64,000 nucleotides of DNA from positions 5,890,001 through 5,954,000 of the forward strand of contig JBHGNT010000020.1 of the NCBI GenBank assembly GCA_043228905.1, read 5' to 3'. A model generated the notes under the pieces. That model had not been told where the DNA came from. It made no database searches and worked only from the letters and a program-made list of their open reading frames with translations. How positions within the stretch are numbered: the stretch's first letter is position 1; each line of letters begins with the position of its first letter. The DNA comes from Azolla caroliniana (taxonomy: Eukaryota > Polypodiophyta). This document shows positions 52,690-62,145 of the stretch, piece by piece. Made by a program: the position numbers and the translations under genes.

Positions 52690-54456
52690 TACTCCCCCCC
52701 TGGTTTAATTGCACTCTTGCAATGAGAAGTTAGGAAAATGTTTGCGTAATGTCTCTTAGTTTCCCACGTACTGTCTTCTTCCAATCTATCCTTATACTTA
52801 ATCTTATAGCGATGAACAAGCTTTGACCTTAGGTTTCTAGACCTATGGTTAAGGATTTTCTCAGGTTCATGTGGAGCAAAATGATCATCCTCCAATGTTG
52901 ATAAATTAGACGGCGATACAACATTATCATCATAACCAATCGCCTCCTTTAATCGACTCACGTGGAATACGGGACGAACCATAAATTTGGAAGGCAAATC
53001 CAAATGATAAGCATTGGAACCTATACATTTTAAAACTTTATATGGTCCACAATACCATGGGGCTAATTTTGCACATCGTCTCAATGTTTCTGAGTCCTTA
53101 GGAACCCGTAGAAAAACCTGTTGTCCTACGTGAAATTCCCTTGGTTTCCTATCATGATTTGCATAAAAGACATTTTTGTCCCGTACCATCCTAAGGTTTT
53201 CTTTTGCTAATTTACGTGCTTCAAGCATATCAGAGATAAAATCCTTTGTACTATCCAAAGTATGTGAATCAAACGAAACATCAATAGGAAGACACGATGT
53301 ATAACCATACATAACATGAATAGACTATATTTTGTTGATGTATGCTTAACACTGTTGTAGACAAATTCCACCATAGGAAGATAAGTCTCCCATAATGAAG
53401 GTTTTTGCGCTACATATGCTCTCAACATATCCTCTAATATCTGATTCACTCTCTCAGTTTGCCCATCTGACTGAGGATGATCGGAAGAACTGAGACTCAA
53501 ACTTGTTTGCAGTTTCTACATAACTTCTGACCAAAATGTACTTGTAAACTTGGAGTCTCGATCACTTACAATTTCCATCGACATACCATATAAGTTATAA
53601 ATATGTTTAATAAACTTAATAGCCAATTTCTTTGTAGTAATTATGGATTTTGTTGGAATAAATCTTGCCATCTTGGTAAGCTGATCAACAACCACCCAAA
53701 TGGCATTATTTCCCTCAACAGAATGAGGTAATCCAACTATGAAATCCATGGATATACTTGGCCACTTTTTTGCTGGAATATTGAGAGGTTGCAATAAGCC
53801 AACTTTTTTCTGTCGCTCGGCCTTAATGACTTGACAATGTGGATAACGAATAACATAGGACTCTACCTCAAGTTTCATTTTTGGCTAGAAAAACCTAGCT
53901 TTAATCAAAGCCAATGTTCTTTGGTCACCTAGATGTCCAGCAGAAGGGGCATCATGACATTCATAAAGAATTTTATTCTTGATGTACTATTGCGGTAAAT
54001 TAATCCATTCGCAACATAGTAAAGGTTCTTAGGGGTAGATGTGGTTCCATAATCGACGTGAATACCTGTTTCAGCTCTCTTCTAGAACTTGGAAAATGTT
54101 CTGTCATCAAGGTATTTTTGTTTACCCCGGATCAAATCAAAGAAGTTGTTAAATTCTACGAAACTTAGGGCATTAATTTCTAGAGTATGACTCAGAGCAT
54201 CTGCAATGGAATTCAAAGCCCGTTTTTGATATCTAATTTCAAAATCGAAGTTTTGCATCAACTCCACCCATCTTGCCTTTCGACCCTCAAAATTCTTTTG
54301 AGAGAGGACGTATTGCAAGGATTTGTGGTCCGTTAAAACAGTAAATTTACTACCATACAAATAATGTCGCCATTTCTTTAAGGCATAAATGATAGAAAAT
54401 AATTCTTTTTCTTGACCCGAATAATTTCTTTGGGCCGAATCCAATTTTTTGCTTTC
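52690..54456 (-). pseudogene. Gypsy-H RNase H, integrase and chromodomain
   Basis: Minus-strand order: RNase H (54082-54456) with ESKKLDSAQRNYSGQEKELF, HYLYGSKFTVLTDHKSLQYV, RYQKRALNSIADALSH. Integrase zinc finger (53800-53980) with ECHDAPSAGHLGDQRT and RYPHCQV (one zinc Cys replaced by Tyr). Integrase core (53516-53780) with WPSISMDFIVGLPHS, VSDRDSKFTSTFW, then HPQSDGQTERVNQILED (53440-53500). GPY/F-like region (52900-53150) with GPYKVLKCIGSNAYHLDLPS. Chromodomain-like end (52755-52865) with PEKILNHRSRNLRSKLVHRY and EEDSTWE. A few frameshifts and stops break the frame. Confidence 0.92.
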
Positions 54457-54461
54457 AAAAG

Positions 54462-54756
54462 TGTTGAGAATCAAGCTCAACTTGGTCTAGTGTGTGAACT
54501 CACCTTGAGAGTGAAGAGACACTCCAACGGTCAAGAGTCACCATTATGTCACCACTTTGTATTCTAGCATTTAGTATGAGTCATAGAATCATATTCTATG
54601 ACACATAACTTATGAGCTTTCACATTCCCCATGCTCCATGAGGCTTGTAGTTAATGAAGAGAGAGGGTGACTACATAAAGCACCCTCCTCCCACCTTGTA
54701 TAACGTCGAATCTTTCTCCTTTGTCAATATACTTTTACCTTGCGTATTCTCTGTGT

Positions 54757-54805
<49 letters not shown>

Positions 54806-54866
54806 ACACACACACATAACTCACATCTCTTCCGCTTCATAAGAATTCATCTCTTGATTCTTTACA
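54462..54866 (+). repeat. Copia-E 5' LTR
   Basis: 405 bp, TGTTGAGAATCAAGC...GATTCTTTACA, with a long CT repeat (54762-54802). Same family as the Copia-D LTRs, in opposite orientation. Confidence 0.93.
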
Positions 54867-55025
54867 TGGTATTGGAGCGATTTGGTAGCTGGATCTAGCC
54901 CATTTGCCTCATCGTGATCGTGTGTTGTGCTCTACGCTGACGACCAAGAACCGGCTCATAGCTATTGTAGCTTCGCTACATAGCTCGCATTCAAAGAGAG
55001 AAGAAGAAGAAGAAGAATCGACATA

Positions 55026-56366
55026 ATGAATACTCAAATGGGGAGCGCTCTCCCTACCGAGAAGTTGGATCGAAACAACTTCGCATCTTGGGAGTACAAG
55101 ATGCACCAATACCTTGTCGGACAAGGCTATTGGAGCTACATCAAAGGAGCGCATGAAGACCGACCCGCCGAAGCGGCTCCCGGATACGCGACATGGGAGC
55201 AAGCCGCAAGCCGCGTGATGTATTGTTTGGCGACATGTGTTCACGACCACATGCTCGGTTACATTCGAGAAGCCAAGACGCCAAAGGAAGCGTGGGAAAA
55301 TCTACGAAAGATTTTCGCCGCCAACACGACCGCGAGGAAGATTCAACTCCGCCAAGAGTTGAACAACATTCAACAAAGGGACATGTCTATCATGACATAC
55401 ACCTTGAAGATCAAGGAGCTTTGTGACTCGCTCGGCTCAATAAGCATAAGTATAGATGATGATGAAATGGTGCAAATATGCCTCGGCGGCCTCGCACGAC
55501 GGTTCGGCGCGATGCAAACCGCAGTTCTAGCACGAGAGAAATCTCCCTCCTTCTTCGAGCTCCAATCAATGCTATTGGTCAAAGAAAACCACGTGCGTAC
55601 AAGGAGTAGTGAGTCGGAAGGCCACATGCTCTACACACACTCTAATGGAGGAAGAGGACGCAGACGAGCGAGAGGCCGATTCGGCCAAGGACAAGGCGGA
55701 CGAGGTCCGACCTACGACAACAACTCCCAATTTCGGCCACAAAACGGAAGCCAACGAGGAACCTTCGCAAGAAGGGGGAGCTTCGACTCCGGCTCGAGCC
55801 GTCAAAACGCAACCGAATGTGGATACTGCAGAAAGCTCGGCCACCACGAAGAAGAGTGCCGAAAGAAGATGCGTGAATCGGCTTCCACAAGCCGAAAACT
55901 CACGAATTACGCACACAACTCCGACTACGAAGATTGTGGCGGAATGTATGCGCACAACTCCGACCGTGGCGGAATGTTCATGATGAAACATAGAGCAAAC
56001 TCTATGTCGGCCGCTACCTCAACTAGTGCCTCCGGTTCGGAAGACACATGGTTCGTCGATTCCGGTGCCTCGAACCATATGACATCGCATCAAGAATGGT
56101 TCCGAGAACTTTGAGAGCCGGACCGACCCAGCTATGTCGAAACCGGAGACAACACTACGCACCCGATTCGGCACATTGGCAATGTTCCATTTGGAAAAGA
56201 AAGTAAGCAAAATTACATTAAAAATGTCTTGCATGTACTGACCATTACGAAGAATTTGGTCTCTGTCGGCCAAATTGTAGAGCAAGGGATGCAAGTTCGA
56301 TTTAATCAAGGTGGTTGCTTCATCGAAAAAGAGGGCCGACTCATCGCACGCGGATGAAGAGAGGGC
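55026..56366 (+). pseudogene. Copia-E gag and protease
   Basis: From ATG 55026 an open frame of 362 codons carries Gag: MNTQMGSALPTEKLDRNNFA, YKMHQYLVGQGYWSYIKGAH, YIREAKTPKEAWENLRKIF, RKIQLRQELNNIQQRDMSIM. An Arg/Gly-rich stretch and a zinc knuckle CGYCRKLGHHEEEC (about 55818-55859) follow, then the protease site WFVDSGASNHMTSHQEWF (56050-56103). A TGA at 56112 ends it; the same frame then continues NVLHVLTITKNLVSVGQIVE and CFIEKEGRLIARG to a second TGA at 56355. Both TGA codons fit CGA-to-TGA changes. Gag would build the particle and protease would cut the polyprotein. Confidence 0.93.
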
Positions 56367-57310
56367 CGGATGTTCATTCTCAATTCACGCGAGATGAAAT
56401 CCACCATGTTCGCGAAAAACACGAAAGCCGACTCCGACATAGAGCTATGGCACAAGCGAATCGGCCACATCAATCTCAACAAACTCAAAGCAATGAAATC
56501 GAAAGGAGTCGTCATCGGACTCCAGGCATTCAAAGAGAAGGAGATTGAAGGTGTATGCGAAGCGTGCCAATTCGGCAAGCATGCGGTCGCACGCGGACGA
56601 AGAGAGGGCCGGATGTTCATTCTCAATTCACGCGAGATGAAATCCACCATGTTCGCGAAAAACACGAAAGCCGACTCCGACATAGAGCTATGGCACAAGC
56701 GAATCGGCCACATCAATCTCAACAAACTCAAAGCAATGAAATCGAAAGGAGTCGTCATCGGACTCCAGGCATTCAAAGAGAAGGAGATTGAAGGTGTATG
56801 CGAAGCGTGCCAATTCGGCAAGCATGCGGTCGCACGCAGACGAAGAGAGGGCCGGATGTTCATTCTCAATTCACGCGAGATGAAATCCACCATGTTCGCG
56901 AAAAACACGAAAGCCGACTCCGACATAGAGCTATGGCACAAGCGAATCGGCCACATCAATCTCAACAAACTCAAAGCAATGAAATCGAAAGGAGTCGTCA
57001 TCGGACTCCAGGCATTCAAAGAGAAGGAGATTGAAGGTGTATGCGAAGCGTGCCAATTCGGCAAGCATGCGGTCGCACGCAGACGAAGAGAGGGCCGGAT
57101 GTTCATTCTCAATTCACGCGAGATGAAATCCACCATGTTCGCGAAAAACACGAAAGCCGACTCCGACATAGAGCTATGGCACAAGCGAATCGGCCACATC
57201 AATCTCAACAAACTCAAAGCAATGAAATCGAAAGGAGTCGTCATCGGACTCCAGGCATTCAAAGAGAAGGAGATTGAAGGTGTATGCGAAGCGTGCCAAT
57301 TCGGCAAGCA
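56342..57310 (+). repeat. Four tandem in-frame copies of the pre-integrase domain (243-bp unit)
   Basis: Equivalent points of the unit (TGTTCATTCT) fall at 56371, 56614, 56857 and 57100, exactly 243 bp apart. Each 81-residue unit contains RMFILNSREMKSTMFAKNTK, LWHKRIGHINLNKLKAMKSK, EKEIEGVCEACQFGK, which is the HHCC zinc-binding GAG-pre-integrase domain. Copies are almost identical: the visible differences are GGATGAAG in copy 1 versus GGACGAAG, and CACGCGGAC versus CACGCAGAC. Copies 1-3 continue HAVARGRREG or HAVARRRREG into the next unit; copy 4 continues QHRHPFPKEQN into integrase as normal. The open frame spans the whole array. Confidence 0.97.
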
Positions 57311-58469
57311 ACACCGACACCCATTCCCGAAAGAGCAGAACGTGAGCAAAGGTCTACTCGACGTAGTCCATTCCAACGTATGGGGATCGGCGCAGACGGC
57401 TATATTCGGCGGATGTCGATATTACGTGCTCTTCATCGACGACTTCTCTAGGCACACTTGGATCTACCCGATGCGGCAAAAGAGCGAAGTGTTCGGACAC
57501 TTCCAAAATTTCAAGAATGAAGTCGAGAAAGCCACGGGCCGACATGTACGATGCCTTCGATCGGATGGCGGCAAGGAGTACTTCTCGGATGATTTCACAA
57601 CGTATCTCCGAAAGGAAGGAATTCAGCGAGAATTCACTTGCTGACACACTCCGCAACAAAACGGAGTAGTCGAGCACAAAAATCGGCACATCCTCGAAGT
57701 AGCGTGGGCCATGATGAACGAGAAGCATATGCCCAAGTCATATTGGGCTGAAGCTGCAAATACGGCCGTCTACCTAATGAACCGGTGCACAACATCCGGC
57801 GTGCACGAGGTCACTCCGCACGAAAAATACTTCGGAAAGAAGCCGGACTTATCGCACATCCGGATATTCGGCGCGATAGCGTACGTGCACATCCCTGACG
57901 AGAAGCGTCAAAAGCTTGACCCGAAGTCGGAGAAATGTATCCTCGTAGGATACTCACTCGAACAAAAGGGGTACAAGTGCTACAACCCCTCAACTCGAAA
58001 ATCTCGAGTAAGTCGAGATGTCGTTTTTGACGAGTCCGCATCCTGGTACGCACCAGAGACAACTTCGCCTCCGACTCCGCTCAACCCGGAATCTGCCGAA
58101 CAAGAGATCGAGGATGAAGATCGCCCTATGCGCATGATCGAAGAAAGTCCGATCACGACCCGACTGAGCGGACCACAAGAGCCTTTGAGCGATCAAAGCA
58201 CATCATGGCCTAGCCCGAAGATGGACAAAGGCAAGGCGAAAATGGCGGAATATGAAGACGATCGCTTCAACGATGATGAATCGACTCACTCACTCGACAG
58301 TGAGTTTGGCGGTTTCGAGGTACCAATCGGAGCCAAGAAAGCCCTCATCTCTGCAAATGAAAAGCTCCGCCGATCCACTCGTGAAAAGAACCCCGTAAGC
58401 CGATTCGGCTACAACGATTATATGGCGTACCATTACGCCTTTATGATGAAGGTAGCGACAATACGGTAG
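57311..58469 (+). pseudogene. Copia-E integrase
   Basis: The frame continues LLDVVHSNVWGSAQTAIFGG, YYVLFIDDFSRHTWIYPM and CLRSDGGKEYFSDDF. In the first motif the usual catalytic HSD reads HSN. The second aspartate is kept in RSDGG. At 57642 a TGA replaces Arg in EFTC-R-HTPQQNGVVEHKN. The C-terminal part (57711-58469) has SYWAEAANTAVYLMNRC, IRIFGAIAYVHIPDEKRQ and CILVGYSLEQKGYKCYNPST. The integrase is therefore inactive from both the substitution and the stop. Confidence 0.9.
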
Positions 58470-60564
58470 CCGGAAACTTTTCGGAAGCCGCGAAGGACCC
58501 GCGATGGATCGAAGCAATGAAGGAGGAGATGCAGGCACTACGGAAGAACGAGACGTGGGATCTCGTTCCCACCTCACCACACAAAAAGGTGATTGGATGC
58601 AGATGGATCTACCAGGTGAAGTATAACGTTGATGGCTCCGTAAACCGCTACAAAGCTCGACTCGTAGCGAAAGGATACGCTCAGACACATGGCGTCGACT
58701 ACGAAGAGACCTTTGCCCCAGTGGCAAAGATGACGACGGTGTGCACTATAATTGTGATTGCCGCGGCGAAAGGGTGGCACCTCCATCAAATGGACGTCAA
58801 GAACTCCTTTCTACAAGGCGAATTAGAAGAGGAGGTGTACATGATCCAACCACCCGGCTTCAACTCGAGCACTCATCCAAAAGCCGTATACCGACTCAAG
58901 AAGCCACTCTACGGCCTCAAGCAAGCACCGCGTGCTTGACATTCGAAGATAACGCAATATCTTCATCAAATCGGCTTCCGTATGTCAAAATCGGACAACT
59001 CCCTCTACATACGAAGCGATTCCGCAAGTCCGATCGTCATCATCTTATATGTGGATGACCTAGTCATTGGAGGTGAGCATCTCGTCGAAATCACTAAGGT
59101 CAAATCCTTCCTTTCTGACAAGTTCGAGATGATGGACATGAAGGAGCTCCACTACTTCCTCGGCATCGAGGTAATTCGGACTCCGGCCGGAATCATGATC
59201 TCTCAACGGCACTACATCCTCAACTTGTTATACAAGTTCGGGATGGCTGAGTGCAAATCCGTGGCAACCCCGCTCGATCGTAATCTCAAACTAGATGCGA
59301 ACTCCGGCACCAAAGCGTGTGAGCCGACTCAGTATCGGCAACTCATCGGGAGTCTCATCTACCTCACGATCACACGACCCGATCTTAGTTATCCGGTTGG
59401 TCTCCTTAGCCAATTCATGCAAACACCGCGTGATACTCACTTGGACTGCGCTAAGCGAGTTCTACGCTACGTGAGCGGCACAATGGATTGCGGCATCCTC
59501 TACAAGACCGCGATGCCAATACGACTCGAGGGGTACACAGACGCCGATTGGGCCGACTACAAAGCTGATAGAAGATCAACCTCCGGATTTGTTGTTATTG
59601 CTAGGGCCGGACAACAACCTAACATAGGGTGTCCACTTAAGACACGTCACCAAAGGGTGGTACGATAGAATGACTTACGACATAACGCTTAATTAGACCT
59701 CAATCGATTACATAACCATCCATAATTAACACGCGTAAGATATAACTATGAATACAGAATGGTAATCAACACTGGAAGATTAAGACAATAAGCTTTATTA
59801 ATTATCCGTCACTGATTACATTGTAACCGGGCCTTTATATAGGTCTCCGGTGCGAAATACAAAACGGTGCCAACTAGCACCTTTACGGGATCGTTCCGGA
59901 TCCGGATCGGCATACTGATTCCGGTCCGTCCGTCCACATCTTCTTAGATAATAATATATATATATTATGACTACTAATTACAACAGTTCCCGAATAACTA
60001 TTCCTTTCACACTCTGGTTTTGACCTCCTTAAGCCTTTCTCCCTCGGCAGCGGAGCAATATCCTGGAGTAGCAAGAAGCAACCTACCGTCGCTCTTTCGA
60101 GTACGGAGGCGGAATACAGGGGCGCAACCGTAGCTGTGTGTGAAGCCGTATGGCTCAAGAGGATTTTGAAGGATCTGGGCGTACCCATCAAGGATCCGAC
60201 TTCCCTTTACTGCGACAACATGAGCAGTATCTATCTGGCTTGGAACCCGGTGTTCCACCCACGGACAAAGCACATCGAAGTGCACTATCACTTCATCCGA
60301 GAGCGCGTTCTGGCTGGCGATGTCGACCTACAACACATTAGCACCAATCTTCAAATGGCCGACATCTTGACTAAAGCCTTAGGAGCCGACAAGCTATGGC
60401 AATTCATGACCGATCTCGGATTGACGATTCTTGACCTGCCAAGCTTGAGGGGGAGTACTAAAGACACTACGCAAGAACGTGTGGATTCCGCAACCACGCA
60501 ACGAAGCAGCGAAGAGCCGAGCTACTACGCAAAGCCGCGAAGAAAGACGCAAGCCGAAGCATAG
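58455..60564 (+). pseudogene. Copia-E reverse transcriptase and RNase H
   Basis: After a frameshift near 58455 RT reads [77 protein letters not shown] at 58937 replaces the usual Trp. RT continues from 58980 with IILYVDDLVIGG, MKELHYFLGIEVIRTPAGIM and RPDLSYPVGLLSQFMQTPRD. RNase H starts YTDADWADYKADRRSTSGF and is interrupted at 59590-60037, then resumes LGSGAISW and SSTEAEYRGA in a shifted frame, and ends with EAVWLKRILKDLG, TKHIEVHYHFIRE and DILTKALGADKL (60136-60564). The internal polypurine tract GAGGGGGAG lies near 60447. Confidence 0.92.
59590..60037 (-). mobile_element. Truncated LTR retroelement in Copia-E RNase H
   Basis: Read on minus: a short purine-rich piece AAGGAGGTCAAAACCAGAG (60013-60031), then an LTR TGTGAAAGGAAT...AATAACAACA (60012 down to 59590, 423 bp) with a TATA box CTATATAAAGG (59833-59843). 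The left host side is intact (GGATT). The expected duplication on the right is missing, so the copy is 5'-truncated or the border was deleted. The family differs from other LTRs here. Confidence 0.7.
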
Positions 60565-60728
60565 ACTTCACAACTACGCACGCAAGCCGAAGCACAAACT
60601 TCGCACAACGCAAGCTAGAGCACAGATTCCGCAACTCCGCATAAAGTGAGCCGACGCGGACTCCGAAACGCGAGTTAAAGCGGATTTCGGATACCGTATG
60701 AAACCGACCCGACTTTTGCTTTCAAAAG

Positions 60729-61020
60729 TGTTGAGAATCAAGCTCAACTTGGTCTAGTGTGTGAACTCACCTTGAGAGTGAAGAGACACTCCAACGGTCA
60801 AGAGTCACCATTATGTCACCACTTTGTATTCTAGCATTTAGTATGAGTCATAGAATCATATTCTATGACACATAACTTATGAGCTTTCACATTCCCCATG
60901 CTCCATGAGGCTTGTAGTTAATGAAGAGAGAGGGTGACTACATAAAGCACCCTTCTCCCACCTTGTATAATGTCGAGTCTTTCTCCTTTGTCAATATACT
61001 TTTACCTTGCGTATTCTTTG

Positions 61021-61055
<35 letters not shown>

Positions 61056-61113
61056 CACACACATAACTCACATCTCTTCCGCTTCACAAGAATCCATCTC
61101 TTGATTCTTTACA
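60729..61113 (+). repeat. Copia-E 3' LTR
   Basis: 385 bp, like 54462-54866 except for a shorter CT repeat and a few substitutions. It is preceded by TTTTGCTTTCAAAAG (60714-60728), which copies the host flank of the 5' LTR. Confidence 0.93.
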
Positions 61114-61118
61114 AAAAG

Positions 61119-61400
61119 CAATTGGTTTCCCAATTTGCAATAATGCAGCCCCAATAGCATAATCACTTGCATTCGTCTCAAACTTCAAATGTTTGATTAA
61201 GATCACGTATAGCTAAAGTAGGCACATTCACAATTAATGACTTCAACTTATTGAAGGTTTCTTCAAGAGAGGCATTCCACTCAATAGGTTTAGTGAACTT
61301 TCTTGTAATACCCTTCAATAGGTTCAGAAATGGTGCAATGTAGGATGAATAGTTTTGAAGACATCTTCTTAGGAATCCAACAAATCCTAAGAAAGATCGT
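61119..61400 (-). pseudogene. Gypsy-H reverse transcriptase end / RNase H start
   Basis: The minus strand reads RSFLGFVGFLRRCLQNYSSY, IAPFLNLLKGITRKF, EETFNKLKSLIVNVPTLAIR and, after a TGA-type break, FETNASDYAIGAALLQIGKP. It covers the RT thumb/connection and the first RNase H aspartate. It joins 54456 in frame across Copia-E and is cut at 61400 by the Gypsy-J LTR. Confidence 0.9.
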
Positions 61401-62145
61401 TGTCGCGTTGTTACGCGCGTGTGTGGAGAAAGGCGGGACCACGAGGGTCTTGGACTAGGGAGCGCCGGAGTGTAGGAAGTTGCACTTCACCATTTTCTGG
61501 GGCACCCCTGAAACGCACCGGAAGCAGCCGACGAGAGAGAGGGAGTGAGAGAGCGTGCTTGACACCGACTCACGTGCGCACACACACACACACCCTCTTG
61601 TACAGGAAAGCAGGGAAGGAGGGGAGCACTCGACACCAACGAGACGCCAATATACACAGATAGACGCAAACGTATATGTATATATATATAAGAAGAATAC
61701 ACTCCCGGCTTTGAGCCGGACCAGGATAGTTTACAACAGTCGTCTACTGTCAAGCCGCCGTCGGGGACCTCTCGGGCTCGTCGCGCCGAGCGGGGTCTTG
61801 CACAGGAGATAAGCTGCAGCTAACCCTAAACGAACACGAAGGGGAAGAAGAAGAAGCAGAAGAAACCTAACCCTAAACCTACCGGTATACCCTCTAATCC
61901 AAAATGGGCAACCCTTTTACAAAGGGCGTTCCCTCCCTTTTATAGAACAAGGAGAGGGATGCGTTACAATGTGGGACAAATCTCGACTTTCATGGGATCG
62001 TCTGTCCCGACTTGACTACTCTTCGGCGCCATAAAGGCGCCCTCGATATTCACACCAAATGTACATGGGTGCGTACACACGTTGCACCCCACCGATGTAG
62101 ACAATGTTTCCCGGTTTTCGCCTATGGCCGAAATTCTTCACGACA
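61401..62145 (-). repeat. Gypsy-J 3' LTR
   Basis: 745 bp, TGTCGCGTTGTTACGCGCG...AATTCTTCACGACA. It shares its first ~60 bases and its last third with the solo LTR at 18055-18580. It contains AACCCTAAA-type repeats (61866-61878). Confidence 0.88.

Larger units (their letters stand above)
54462..61113 (+). mobile_element. Copia-E: nearly complete Copia element
   Basis: The plus-strand element has LTRs 54462-54866 and 60729-61113 and a perfect 5-bp target duplication AAAAG (54457-54461, 61114-61118). It interrupts Gypsy-H RNase H: joining the flanks gives LLQIGKPIAFESKKLDSAQRN. The primer site is a mutated TGGTATTGGAGC (54867-54878). All Copia domains are present but broken by TGA stops, a frameshift and a truncated LTR insertion in RNase H. 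The pre-integrase domain is present four times. LTRs differ by few substitutions, so insertion is fairly recent. Confidence 0.94.
52291..61400 (-). mobile_element. Gypsy-H: chromovirus-like Ty3/Gypsy element, interrupted
   Basis: The minus-strand element sits in Copia-I integrase. The 3' LTR is at 52291-52689 and is preceded on minus by the polypurine tract CCAGGGGGGGAGTA. Pol is at 52690-54456 and, beyond Copia-E, at 61119-61400. Gypsy-J interrupts it at 61401. The pol C-terminus has a chromodomain-like block, the mark of chromoviruses. The rest is outside the window. Confidence 0.9.

Noticed and set aside
56306-57376. A 356-codon open frame on the minus strand with four repeats
   Set aside because: It is the antisense shadow of the quadruplicated pre-integrase array, whose plus frame has clear domain matches.
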